Shown piece after piece: positions 22,301 through 29,888 of a stretch of 64,000 nt of DNA. The notes below the pieces were generated by a model, which was not told the DNA's origin, did no database searches, and worked only from the letters and a program-made list of their open reading frames with translations. Within the stretch, counting starts at the first letter, position 1, and each line of letters begins with the position of its first letter. The position numbers and the translations under genes are program-made. This DNA comes from Paracyclopina nana (taxonomy: Eukaryota > Arthropoda > Copepoda > Cyclopoida > Cyclopettidae): contig JAGUCH010000003.1 of assembly GCA_019096065.1 (NCBI GenBank), positions 682,001-746,000 of the forward strand, in the 5' to 3' direction.

Positions 22301-22890
22301 ACGTCGTCGGCCACATTTTGGTACCGTAATTGACCAATTATTATGTACATAAGCGTGGTTAAGTAGCCAATATTCTCAGCATGTTCGCTAGGGACATGGA
22401 ATATTAACTCAACATTGTTGGACAACTTAAACATGATACCATGAGCTCCAAGAACATTTAGTTCAAAATACTTATCTAGTTCATTTCTTTGATAAGCAAG
22501 GGGGTAATTCTCATACTCATGTATCATCATAGTTATTATGACCCTATCCATCCCATTGAGGTAGGATTCAATAGGACACAAGGCAATGGTCATGCATGGT
22601 GGGCAAATATACTTATATTTTAGCCATACTACTTTGAGTTTATCCACCATCATATTCATCTTTATTACAATGCGCTTTTGTTCGCCAGACAAAAGTTTAT
22701 GCCCTGGGACAATAACAGCCCACGGTAATTCATCCCATTTTTCTCGTTTCATAAATTTGCTAATTATCACATCAGTTATCTCTTCGTAACCATCACTTTG
22801 GTTAGCTGAGATAAATACGTAATTTCCTTTTCTACTAATCAAGGGCTTGTGGCTTCCCCTTAATGGCTCATAGGCATTGAAAAATGCATA
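16327..22890 (-). CDS. pol: pol polyprotein: RT, RNase H, integrase with long extensions
   Basis: More than 2,170 codons (numbering from the first TTG at 22842). Residues 1 to about 380 form a region of unknown function with a CSCKPC motif. Reverse transcriptase lies at about 380-640 with catalytic D493 and YVDD at 562-565. RNase H follows with D730, E773 and D799. The integrase has an HHCC zinc finger (H1082 or H1085, H1087, C1117, C1120) and catalytic D1149, D1210 and E1250. The last D and E are 39 residues apart instead of the common 35. About 800 further residues follow: a GPY/F-like stretch, then acidic and Pro-rich disorder containing two copies of a basic LRxRK-YR-LAG-KY motif at about 1931 and 2045. 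The frame is -1 relative to the protease ORF, is open from 22890 and has no ATG, so expression by frameshift or coupled reinitiation is likely. Confidence 0.9.
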   Translation of the reverse strand, partial: YAFFNAYEPLRGSHKPLISRKGNYVFISANQSDGYEEITDVIISKFMKREKWDELPWAVIVPGHKLLSGEQKRIVIKMNMMVDKLKVVWLKYKYICPPCMTIALCPIESYLNGMDRVIITMMIHEYENYPLAYQRNELDKYFELNVLGAHGIMFKLSNNVELIFHVPSEHAENIGYLTTLMYIIIGQLRYQNVADDVWIRTLMDGDVHVGDPLCMATTAALLVLSGLQMYPDDLTKEDIKTKFGKFIPFVLEPHGCSCKPCLAKNMGIKVPLKSFTTIYEGPIVDTSVSQTVLKSPSELDLVSASLELSKDERNNQKLYDEVYNLLLKFPSEFDPLRVLNGVAGYTFPLKPETILNMDLEHIPDEVREDFRDLLIEYKTIFSEDPRSYRLWNVEPMKFQLKDDKPLVPKVFNMSEYETTQVDRKIALMLSSGLIEIVDKSLNRYSACPCFLTSRPNDEKLPMKQRKPRLLVDLTSFNKNLIFTTSEHIVPPIPTLLGMLSNSCLMSSFDVTSGYDNLPVDSDSADMCCFAVTSPRSIYRSVFLKSKSCLQGIAIAPRMFAELLQQALNPEILPFTCVYVDDLVVACKNPGKPRPATLDDYIRHLGDLRKLFQSLKDLNALLQIKKTQLGVKEATVLGHLISIDENGIMTMRMPDKFRSAFDDFPIPTTKKQLQKFIGMTNWLSQYCPNMATYTAPLLDVLQTAQGKAGKFTFTAFQEKCFYKVIDEIKTGMSLALPRFKEGYLVVDSGVISTSALLMEVNEDGKAVCVGAHSARFPLSVCLSYHSFQREALGVLTMINHFKSILFAYERLVIVTDCLSIASVLASSFTGKDAFTHRLAARIYSLPVAWKLRAVPRTEVEVVDVLLNKYHQTPEGETVFYAPYSIAGQITKDIYSNKYPLPDAIKDKVLTTQELLTHVYDTLVNSGTMSKTLLQKRLHCLNDKWVDMIGTKPPFVHDDTSTLLQAKHDDDEYLEDEILSKLSHSFHGEADFDSPVNHIENNLRVDTVTVKRRISPHLPGITRNLLIKLQQNCEETQKIINLIMLSPPEKVPLDVAVKYRVLDGALLVIRKNVKLPFSVATNTKVYMSMPNCVYLMACIHLLHNHLGSKKTNTLFTQSMYSTYSARISRIIIGACMHCALYRQANTRFVGKGRFRIPTQPWELVMIDLAKFDDTLVKGSSAKDLLVFVDVYSKMIIAKPLLDAKYKQVANAMEEVISLFGVPKTLLADNGAQLTTNKALQRLVDRYKIKELCHYRTLSPYKHSNAYAENAIRIIRSALVLNSNSYNMRLCDVFKTSIYAINNRPLTYLAYTDDKGVKITPTPFSLFFDKMPFYHLGRDVFEILSESEDKIHKAEWRQRMREYDLEEQFHLEKMKATERPSFKPEIGSLVLVIKHPINKQRYKFMDDLFEVIDIGQHSTVTVKPYLYDGLTREVSLDHVKLYRFHELYRFLPEKLSNLLKRPYTPEEILRKKARNEVIEFLEGAAPESHDYSLRGHTKASSIVASQSSLISQSTSMDTEPSAIHQTYKRSGSILMQKAASLFKPSDILRIQEENKQLVQKQWEQYDRKKLEEKYLADNAGNNILHKEASDSLSDTGTDDFIEQAIALSANTGPNEAFYEDMLALSQRGPPTFAEMAQQERLYPNLPSVKPDHISTPDRSNVSEGTLAGVSPVKWAFRGQYRDQRVPDIPESPEKYHTPDQSMSATPNKDNDNIEDIVEKAASFIAPSKFDTDLESLSAGLESMQLALPTDPFGGNTHDDENESSDSDDTTTIYYTARKNLRRTPLTKSIKQNVQKAINIVRRQLELSPRKRPPSPPIDNPMEGPSAPKPEIYGAEGGEPQVRYTIMKNPVRKPDLQPKNSELPNAGVPQTVPSTNVLEHPSAKVTPLGDLAMTEKEHLTHQATPGVAHPTVRQTGPVVPQPGTQKPPEAVVRAPYEPEKLSPLSFLPHNLRRRKNVNYRSLAGFQKYNKKNVPAGLPAIAQPDPSEALTRSEAALTTEQDTSPSQNVQQLLDTNLLVSSDQPSSSAATSFAEPKEPESSAAVQPTVEPEISEPTPIRILPRRQLRERKETVDYRRLAGIRKYGKEKSKAGKEQKYFPNIPRIAPLDREDKEFARVRFTNTNQRPDQKERELLEEVVPNWKLNKNMAAVPDYIQFLKATGMDHQDDSNINEMKRLRLTYDDLYKLAFKKFK

Positions 22891-24329
22891 TCAGTAAAAG
22901 AAAGACCATTTATATCCGTAAACTGCACAATTACGTGCGAATCCAAATAATTGCAGTAACATGACTCCATTTCATGCTCCAGGGCCTTTAAACTAATGTT
23001 AGCCACATGGGCTGCAACCGTACTCTTAAATTTCTGTTTCTTGACAATCCTGGCTCGCCCAATCACTGCATGTGCATTTAAGTAGATGGGATCCTCAGTA
23101 TTATTCCCAATATTTACTGGGAAAGTACCTTTACGAGTGACTGCAGTAAGTGCCCCCTCAGAGGTCACTCCGCGGTACTCGTTACTAGGCATAAAGTTTA
23201 AGTACTTATCCACCAATCCGGAATAAACATTTCTCTGGTGATGAGTACGACCAAGGTCGTCATCTTCGTCAGAGTCAGAATCTATTTGGATGTCATTACT
23301 GATGACAGGTAAATCATGAGGTAAACTAGCCATGGTGGTCACTTCTTCTCCAGGGAGTAGAGTGATCCCTTCATTTATTGCAACTGGGTAGAAAGCCTCT
23401 TTTGATAGTAAGAGTGGAATTTTCTTATGTTTGGACTTTCCAGGGAAATCCATAAAGTGCTTTCCATCTTTACTAGTCATCCGGACATTATTGTCCACTA
23501 ATAACGAGTTTCCTATCATTAATAGTGTATCGCAATCAGATACAAGGAAAACAGCCTGTCTGATTAAAACACGATTCCCAAATGCAACTTGAATAGAGAC
23601 AGCTTCATTCCCTGGGAATTCTTCCCCATTAAAGTTCTTAATTACATAATTAGTTTCGACCCGAGGTAGAGTGTAACCAATTTTGTCTTCGATCAGTTTT
23701 ACAAGAGTGCGTGATATTATCTGCACCATTGCTCCACTGTCAAATAAAGCATGCAAACGTATTTTTCCAGTTATCTCCACTGGTATAAAATACCTTTCAC
23801 AAACATTATGTAGTTTTAATGAGTATATACTCAGCACGTCATCTTCAAGTTCCGGATTCGGTAAAGGTTCAAAATGTGTTACTGGCTCTGCTTCATTAGC
23901 ATTTACTGAGGCCAGATGTGTAACGATACCATCATTACTACAAGTTTTTTGCTCATCACTCGTGCTACCTTTTACAAAGTAGTACCATAAAGCTATTATT
24001 GCTCCACTACAGATTACTGTAATTGGCCAATAATTCCAACCAAATAAACAATATTGACATATTGTTATTACAATCAGTATTATGCTAATCTCATTCACAG
24101 TCATAGTATGCTGAGGGACAAACCGACTTTTTCTACCCCTTATTGCAAGAACCAGAGCCTTTTCGTCCTTACTTCCACGAGTCATAATTTCAGCATTTTT
24201 TACAGATTGCTCCTTTAAATAATCAAAGTAAGCTCGTCCTACTTCTTTGTTACATTCTCCCCTCATAAATGAAGGCAAGATGTAACTATCTTTATCATTC
24301 TTATTGGGAGTTTTTGTACTTGGTCCCAT
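22860..24329 (-). CDS. retropepsin ORF with N-terminal membrane segments
   Basis: 489 residues. The retroviral aspartic protease signature DSGA sits at residues 197-200 within the hydrophobic context LHALFDSGAMVQ. It is preceded, unusually, by two hydrophobic stretches at about 81-98 and 102-119 which should anchor or hairpin the protein in a membrane. The ATG at 24329 overlaps the gag stop as TAATG, so ribosomes ending gag can restart at once. The 3' end overlaps pol by about 31 nt in the -1 frame; no textbook X-XXY-YYZ heptamer in the right frame was seen there. The protease would mature Gag and Pol. The membrane segments are read directly from the sequence; their use in placing maturation at a membrane is inference. 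Confidence 0.8.
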   Translation of the reverse strand: MGPSTKTPNKNDKDSYILPSFMRGECNKEVGRAYFDYLKEQSVKNAEIMTRGSKDEKALVLAIRGRKSRFVPQHTMTVNEISIILIVITICQYCLFGWNYWPITVICSGAIIALWYYFVKGSTSDEQKTCSNDGIVTHLASVNANEAEPVTHFEPLPNPELEDDVLSIYSLKLHNVCERYFIPVEITGKIRLHALFDSGAMVQIISRTLVKLIEDKIGYTLPRVETNYVIKNFNGEEFPGNEAVSIQVAFGNRVLIRQAVFLVSDCDTLLMIGNSLLVDNNVRMTSKDGKHFMDFPGKSKHKKIPLLLSKEAFYPVAINEGITLLPGEEVTTMASLPHDLPVISNDIQIDSDSDEDDDLGRTHHQRNVYSGLVDKYLNFMPSNEYRGVTSEGALTAVTRKGTFPVNIGNNTEDPIYLNAHAVIGRARIVKKQKFKSTVAAHVANISLKALEHEMESCYCNYLDSHVIVQFTDINGLSFTDMHFSMPMSH

Positions 24330-26893
24330 TATTGTTTACGAGCAGGTCGTGTCTTCCAACACTGTTCTCCCCTAAACTCAAGGTGCAATCCTTTACACAA
24401 TGGGCACAATGTGCCATCGTTTCTAATCGAGGTCAAATTCGTGTTTGGGTAATTCGTACACTGTGTAGCGTAATGCATTTGGTTGCAGAACAAGCACCCA
24501 TTAGTCTGAAGAGGGTTTCCTTCAGGCAACTTAGATGTATCTATGTTAAAAGTTTTTCCCAGCCTATTTATTTTCTCGGATGGTGATTCAGCTTTCATCA
24601 TAGCTACTTCAACAGCTTGCCTACTCAATTCAAAATTTGCTCGAGCCAACTCGCTTTGTAGCTCATTTATTATTTTAGCACTTCGTTGACTACGGCCAGA
24701 GGCTGCCGACATAGTGCTAGCACTGTCTAACACCTCCTCTTCAGTAGCTTCAACCATAGCAATTCTAGGTTTGGCACGCATATTGGGTACCATTGGCAGC
24801 CTCTCCTCTTTATGAGCCCTATCCGGGTCCCTTGGCACATAAGTACCTAGGTCACTACCAATTAGGTTCATCATGATATTGTAGGCGTGCAAACTCCTAG
24901 CAGGTATATTCGCTCTCAGCAGATAGTCGTTGTATTTGTTTACTAATGACTGGTAATTCTGAGGCCAATGACGTCCTAAGAGTGCAAAACCATCAGAGAT
25001 GGCTTCAGAGACTGCATGAGCATCTCCGCCATCTCCAATGGTTGTGCTATGTATCTTCATTCGCAGTCGAAGAATTGCCTTAAGTGTGGCAGTGAAGCAC
25101 TCAGTAGGCTTCCGGATCATCTCCTGAATGAGGAAATATGGATCCTCTTTACGCACAAACTGCGTGTAGTTAAAGATATCTTGCCATAGCAATTCCATAC
25201 CATCTTTTCCTTCTCCAGCCATCCCCTTAAAATACTCACTAGTATTCTGGGATGAAGCCTCACACATGGCTGTTAACAAAGCTGCATGAGACCAATGCTG
25301 TCTGCCAGCCTCGTTCGCCATATAGTCCAGAAAATTTATTATATTCTCAGCAGTTAATGAGGAACTATGTAAATCAAACTTTTTAGTATATTTGTGCCTA
25401 ATCTCCTTCATTGACTGTGAGCTTGCATACTTAACATGGCCATTCGTAGGTGCAGCGATGTAACCTCTCATGGTAGTCGGATCATAAATGCTCCTAGAAG
25501 TGTCAGCTGATACTCCAGCGGCCACACTTATTTCAGGGGTCTTCAAGTAGCCCTCTGCCAATATCTGCTTTTGGAGAGAAGTAAACTCGTCCCTCGTGCT
25601 AAGTACACTAAAGAGCTTCTGCATCTCAATCAATTTCTTTCCTGAGGATAAGTTTGGGTCAACCATCTGAAGGATTACTCGTCTGGCTGATTCCACATCC
25701 TTAATCTCGTCGGTGTTAATTAACTTCAGCCTCTCTGAAATCGGAGCAGACTCATCGTAGATGACGTCAGTTTCCGGCACCATTCTTTCCTTCGTCGCAG
25801 CATCTACTATGCTTAAGGTTCTTTCTAAATTCTTACTGAAGATAGACTCTACTTTTGCCCCAACCATGTGCTTAGCCGTGATTTGTGCAGAGGCAATGAT
25901 TTTATTTGCCGTGCTTGCATCATGCATTTTCGTGTAGTAAGCTTTTACCGTGTTCAATTCCTGAATATTCAAATGGCCTCCTGACAACATCTTTTGTACC
26001 ATCCTATGTACAACTTCCATTGGAGGAAGCGTGACAGAATTAGTCAAGTTGTGCAAATCACGAGGATTCATTTTAGTCGAGGTTAGGACTGACTTATTTT
26101 GGCCATTCAGATCAACACCTGTAGTGAACTCATGATGGTTAGTCCCAGGTGGACTTGCTATCGAAGACATATCTGGAACAGCATTACTCGTCTCATTGTT
26201 TGGAAAATGTACACTCTGGCCTGAAGTTTTCTGTGGCTTCAGGTTAAGCGGCTCATTTAGGAAATAATCGATTTGTAGGCCATAAAGCCTCGCTACAATG
26301 GAAAATCCATCTCCAAATGCCCGTATCTTTAGCCAATTCCTGGATATCAATGTCGCAACCATTTCATGCGTCCCTGACATTGCGTAGGTCATGGAGCTTC
26401 CATCAACTTCTTGGATACGCTGCAGATCTTTCTTTTCCTCAATACGAGTTAGGAACTCATCCAGACCAAAACAAATGCATAATAAAGCACAGGTCGTGCT
26501 TGTCAATGAATTAGGGTCAAGTGCATCAATATATTTAACCACATTTACAACCTGGCCTACTGGATCTTTAAGAGGCATAGTCCTAATGATTGCCGTAATA
26601 TGATCATCCAACGGTCTAATTGGCTCCCTAGGAACAATTACTATCCGAGTCCTATCCCAGACAGCTGCTATTTGTGCTGGGGTTACCGTAACAAACTCTA
26701 GTGCTTCAGGGTAAGCAACGTGTGGCAGAAATCTTTGCAAGACAGTCCTGCTGGTCCCATTTGGGTGGCATTGGGATAAGTACCCTTGAAAAGTGTCCTC
26801 ACTAATCCCAAGATGTTGCAACAATCGATCCTTTACTTTCGTAACTTCCTCAGCCAGAGTAGGTCCAGTGATCCTAGAATCCTGATTAGCCAT
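24329..26893 (-). CDS. gag: gag structural polyprotein
   Basis: 854 residues, first sense ORF of the element, starting at the ATG at 26893. The C-terminus carries two zinc knuckles: Cys800, Cys803, His807, Cys812 (C-x2-C-x3-H-x4-C) and Cys830, Cys833, His837, Cys845. Both deviate from the canonical C-x2-C-x4-H-x4-C and resemble those of BEL/Pao Gag proteins. The middle is largely helical with no membrane segment. Gag would form the particle and bind the RNA genome. Its TAA stop at 24331-24329 shares its last base with the ATG of the protease ORF. At 854 residues it is larger than most gypsy Gag proteins. Confidence 0.8.
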   Translation of the reverse strand: MANQDSRITGPTLAEEVTKVKDRLLQHLGISEDTFQGYLSQCHPNGTSRTVLQRFLPHVAYPEALEFVTVTPAQIAAVWDRTRIVIVPREPIRPLDDHITAIIRTMPLKDPVGQVVNVVKYIDALDPNSLTSTTCALLCICFGLDEFLTRIEEKKDLQRIQEVDGSSMTYAMSGTHEMVATLISRNWLKIRAFGDGFSIVARLYGLQIDYFLNEPLNLKPQKTSGQSVHFPNNETSNAVPDMSSIASPPGTNHHEFTTGVDLNGQNKSVLTSTKMNPRDLHNLTNSVTLPPMEVVHRMVQKMLSGGHLNIQELNTVKAYYTKMHDASTANKIIASAQITAKHMVGAKVESIFSKNLERTLSIVDAATKERMVPETDVIYDESAPISERLKLINTDEIKDVESARRVILQMVDPNLSSGKKLIEMQKLFSVLSTRDEFTSLQKQILAEGYLKTPEISVAAGVSADTSRSIYDPTTMRGYIAAPTNGHVKYASSQSMKEIRHKYTKKFDLHSSSLTAENIINFLDYMANEAGRQHWSHAALLTAMCEASSQNTSEYFKGMAGEGKDGMELLWQDIFNYTQFVRKEDPYFLIQEMIRKPTECFTATLKAILRLRMKIHSTTIGDGGDAHAVSEAISDGFALLGRHWPQNYQSLVNKYNDYLLRANIPARSLHAYNIMMNLIGSDLGTYVPRDPDRAHKEERLPMVPNMRAKPRIAMVEATEEEVLDSASTMSAASGRSQRSAKIINELQSELARANFELSRQAVEVAMMKAESPSEKINRLGKTFNIDTSKLPEGNPLQTNGCLFCNQMHYATQCTNYPNTNLTSIRNDGTLCPLCKGLHLEFRGEQCWKTRPARKQ

Positions 26894-28153
26894 TCTTATC
26901 TTGTAAAAAGCGTGACGGAGTCACACGAAGTATTTCTTATCTCTTAGAGGTGCAACGGAGTCACACGCAATATTCTGGTCTTAGTACACTACTGTGTGTA
27001 CTAAATTCGTAATACCGAATTAAAAGCTATACGCTGTTCAAAGCACAGGGAAGCTTGTCCTAATTACTACGCCGCGTCAAGTGACACAGAGAAAAAGGTT
27101 GCAGTTGCTAAGCTCGTTTATTTATTTTTTGTCTAGGCTATGAGCGGCCAAGACAAAACACACACACAAACGCACGCACAAATACACACACTCACTTATT
27201 ACAATATAAAAGATGGAGTAAAATTTGGCACTACTGGTGCCAACAGGTGTATGGATGGTAATTTCTTCTAAGTCTCTGAAACAAAGGTGCATCAACTTTT
27301 TACGCAAAAAAGGTATGCCACTTCGCCAACCAGTGTCGACTCAGTGAATGAAAAAATAAAAGTTTGCCCACTCCTCCTCGAGTTGCGGGCCGGCCAACCT
27401 TCCCTGTGCCCTCGGCAACTTGTCCAAGGTTAGCCAGTTTTTTGGGCCCCAAACACGCATTTTCCTTTGTGGCTCCCACTCTGGCTCCACGCGTGGCCTA
27501 TTTGGGGTTTGTTGACTCACAACGGAGTCATGGATTACATCATCTTCTTCCATCTGTGTGGCCAAACCCACGGACGAGACCCACTAGTGTCGCAACACTC
27601 TTGCGCTCACTCGCCCCATTATGGATAGGCAACAGAGGCTCAGGTCGCAACCTGCACCTTGGCTGGCTTTCCGGCTGCCATGGCACCCATACTCCAAGCT
27701 ATGCCATGCGGAGCCTGCACGCATGCATTCACCTCCGGGAAAGACAGTGTCATTGTTACTTTGTGTAGGCCCATCATCATAACAATGGTCCATGGAAGAC
27801 ATCATCAACGGGCTGGTGGTACGTCACGGCCTGTACCTTCTTGCACTCCCCGCGCGCCAGTTCCAACCCGCCAACGGCATCAATGCGCAATTTGGGTCTA
27901 AGGGAATCTAAAGCCTACGCACCACATAGGCCCAAATGCCATCGGAGTGACCCCCATCGGCTCGTCAGCCTTCGGGATTTTTGCTTTTGTACTGTAGTAG
28001 ACACACCCTGATCGCAATCAGCGTGCGGCCCAACCTGCGCCGCAGAGCAGGAATCTTGATCCACACCAAGACATTTTCCGGGACTTCGTTGTATTTTGGT
28101 CTTCAAACCTTTAGGAGAGAAAGTGGCCTTCAATCCCTCCGGGGCCTCCAAAA
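26894..28153 (-). other. 5' leader of the giant element
   Basis: 1.26 kb between the 5' LTR and gag, without a supported gene. A short tandem motif, acggagtcacacg, occurs twice just upstream of gag at about 26915 and 26950. A CA-rich microsatellite lies at about 27155-27200. A packaging signal would be expected here but cannot be identified by eye. Confidence 0.5.
28131..28150 (-). promoter_or_regulatory. candidate tRNA primer-binding site
   Basis: Three bases after the 5' LTR end the sense strand reads TGGAGGCCCCGGAGGG. TGG is the complement of a tRNA CCA end, and the next bases would pair with a tRNA ending GGGGCCTCCA. The tRNA species was not identified; it resembles Gln- and Cys-type ends only partly. 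Confidence 0.55.
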
Positions 28154-29079
28154 TGGTGTGCGACGGTCACACCCTCTGAAGCCTAGGATGGTTAGCATCG
28201 GCTTCATGGTCGCGGTACCGTTCGCAGCCTCCGGGTGCTGGCCGGATGTCTACTCGCCTTGGACCCAAAGCCGCAGCCTCGGTGCTCCAACTCTGGCGAG
28301 ATACATCACATGGCAAGCTTCAGTGCTGTAGACCAGTGATTGGGCCTCCTACCCACGTCCTCAACGGCCTCAACAGCCTCAGACTAGGGTGCATAACTGC
28401 CCAGGAAACCTCTATACAAGTTATGGTCGAACAAAGTCAAACAAGGTTGTCTTATTCACTCAGCTTTTAACACCACACAAATTAATGGCAGCAAATACAA
28501 AGAAATAAGTACTGCAGTAAATATTCTTGTGGCCATCTTCTTCATGCCTCAGCACACTTTGGAGAACTTTGGTGGGACAATAGCAGGGCAGAGCTCACTC
28601 AATGGGCCATGTGCACTTGGTCCATGTCTTGTTTCTCTGAAGTCCCCCATCGAACTCCCCGAGTCTTCTCCTTCTTCTCCACTCGATGCATCGCAGCAAG
28701 TTCCATCAGCTTCCATCTGCTTCTCTCCGTTATCATGCAGCTGCAGGTCCTCTCTATGTAGCAGCTAGCAACTCCTCCACACAATGGCTAGCAACTTCTC
28801 CACTCAAGGTCAGGTGAATTGCCATAGGTAAGGCTCAACGCATAGGTAGTAGCAGCAGCAGCAGCAACAATCAGAGAGTTGGAGGAGATGAAAAGGTGTT
28901 TTTTGAGAAGGGAGGTTTTGTGATTTTGAGGTGGTGATGTAGCGGTGAATGGGCAACCTTCCGGACTTCTGGCGGCTCCACGGGCTCCACGGTTTCCACA
29001 GGTTCCACTGGAGGGGTCCAATCAAGTCCTATTCTGGTCGTAACGTGCACCAGAGACATGATGTACTTATTGCCCATCA
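28154..29079 (-). repeat. 5' LTR of the giant element
   Basis: 926 bp, matching 5888-6813 without a difference noticed. TG...CA ends. Right flank TGCA at 29080-29083 completes the target-site duplication. Confidence 0.92.
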
Positions 29080-29083
29080 TGCA

Positions 29084-29888
29084 AACGTATGCTAATTTTC
29101 AAGACTGAGGTTTTTCGGCCAAAAAGAAGAAGAAGCAAATATGGACATGGTGTGATAACCCGATATTTATCTGTCAAAGTTGATCTCTTGAGTACTGAGT
29201 GGCGCATGAGGAATGTACATAAAAAATGGGCATGGCCCCAAAACGGAGTTTTTGAACATGGTTTGATGATTGATATAATGAGATAACTTAATGATGCAGC
29301 TCCTGGAACCAGTTAGTTTCTAACATATGGAAACAATCAAGCTGACTGACAGGCCAACAACAACACATCCAATAGTTAATTTCCTTTGTTGCAAAATGCT
29401 CAGCTTCCCTGGAATGACCCAAGCAGCAGCAGTGGCAACAGAATATAGGATTGAGATCATTTCCTCATCTTGTTGTTATTATTACAGCTCTTCCAACGTC
29501 TTCAGCTTCTGCCGTGGATTATGAACGCCGCCCAGGAGTTATGCAGATGAAAAAGAGATTGCTTCATATATCCTGATAAATTGAGGCATTGTTTTCTGCT
29601 CTCCAGAGATGAACGCAGCATGCACTAAACTAAAATAGGGGACGTAAATATGTGCACATATTCTCCCTAGTTTTACACAATTCAGCTGAGGCCGCAACAC
29701 AAACAGCCACATTAGCCGTACTTGACCCATTGGAGTGATTTTGTCCCATGTTTGGCTGAGTGCATACCAATGTGTACTATGATTTAAAAAAACGAAGATT
29801 GAGTATAGCAGCGCATGTTGGCTTCCTGCTTGCAAGTTTTTCACAATTTACATAAACAACTTGGTGGTGGATATGATCATATCCACTG
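29084..29888. mobile_element. right part of the split TIR element
   Basis: Remainder of the element begun at 5533. The last 280 bases or so are the reverse complement of 5533-5791; the part between is unique and noncoding. With the left part it shows the LTR element inserted into an older repeat. Confidence 0.8.

Larger units (their letters stand above)
5888..29079 (-). mobile_element. giant 23.2-kb LTR retroelement with antisense spliced genes
   Basis: The element is bounded by two LTRs of 926 bp (5888-6813 and 28154-29079) that look identical, starting TG and ending CA, inside a TGCA target duplication. Its sense strand is minus: primer-binding site next to 28153, gag 26893-24329, membrane protease ORF 24329-22860, pol about 22890-16327, a broken remnant 16305-14787, ORF4 10415-9168, envelope-like ORF 8804-6918, short polypurine run at 6814-6819. 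Two intron-containing genes lie on the plus strand at 10702-11753 and 12235-12780. The RT/RNase H/integrase order and motifs are those of the Ty3/gypsy (Metaviridae) type, though the gag zinc knuckles recall BEL/Pao. The size is several times that of ordinary family members. Main coding frames are open and the LTRs alike, so the copy is recent and may be competent. Confidence 0.9.
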
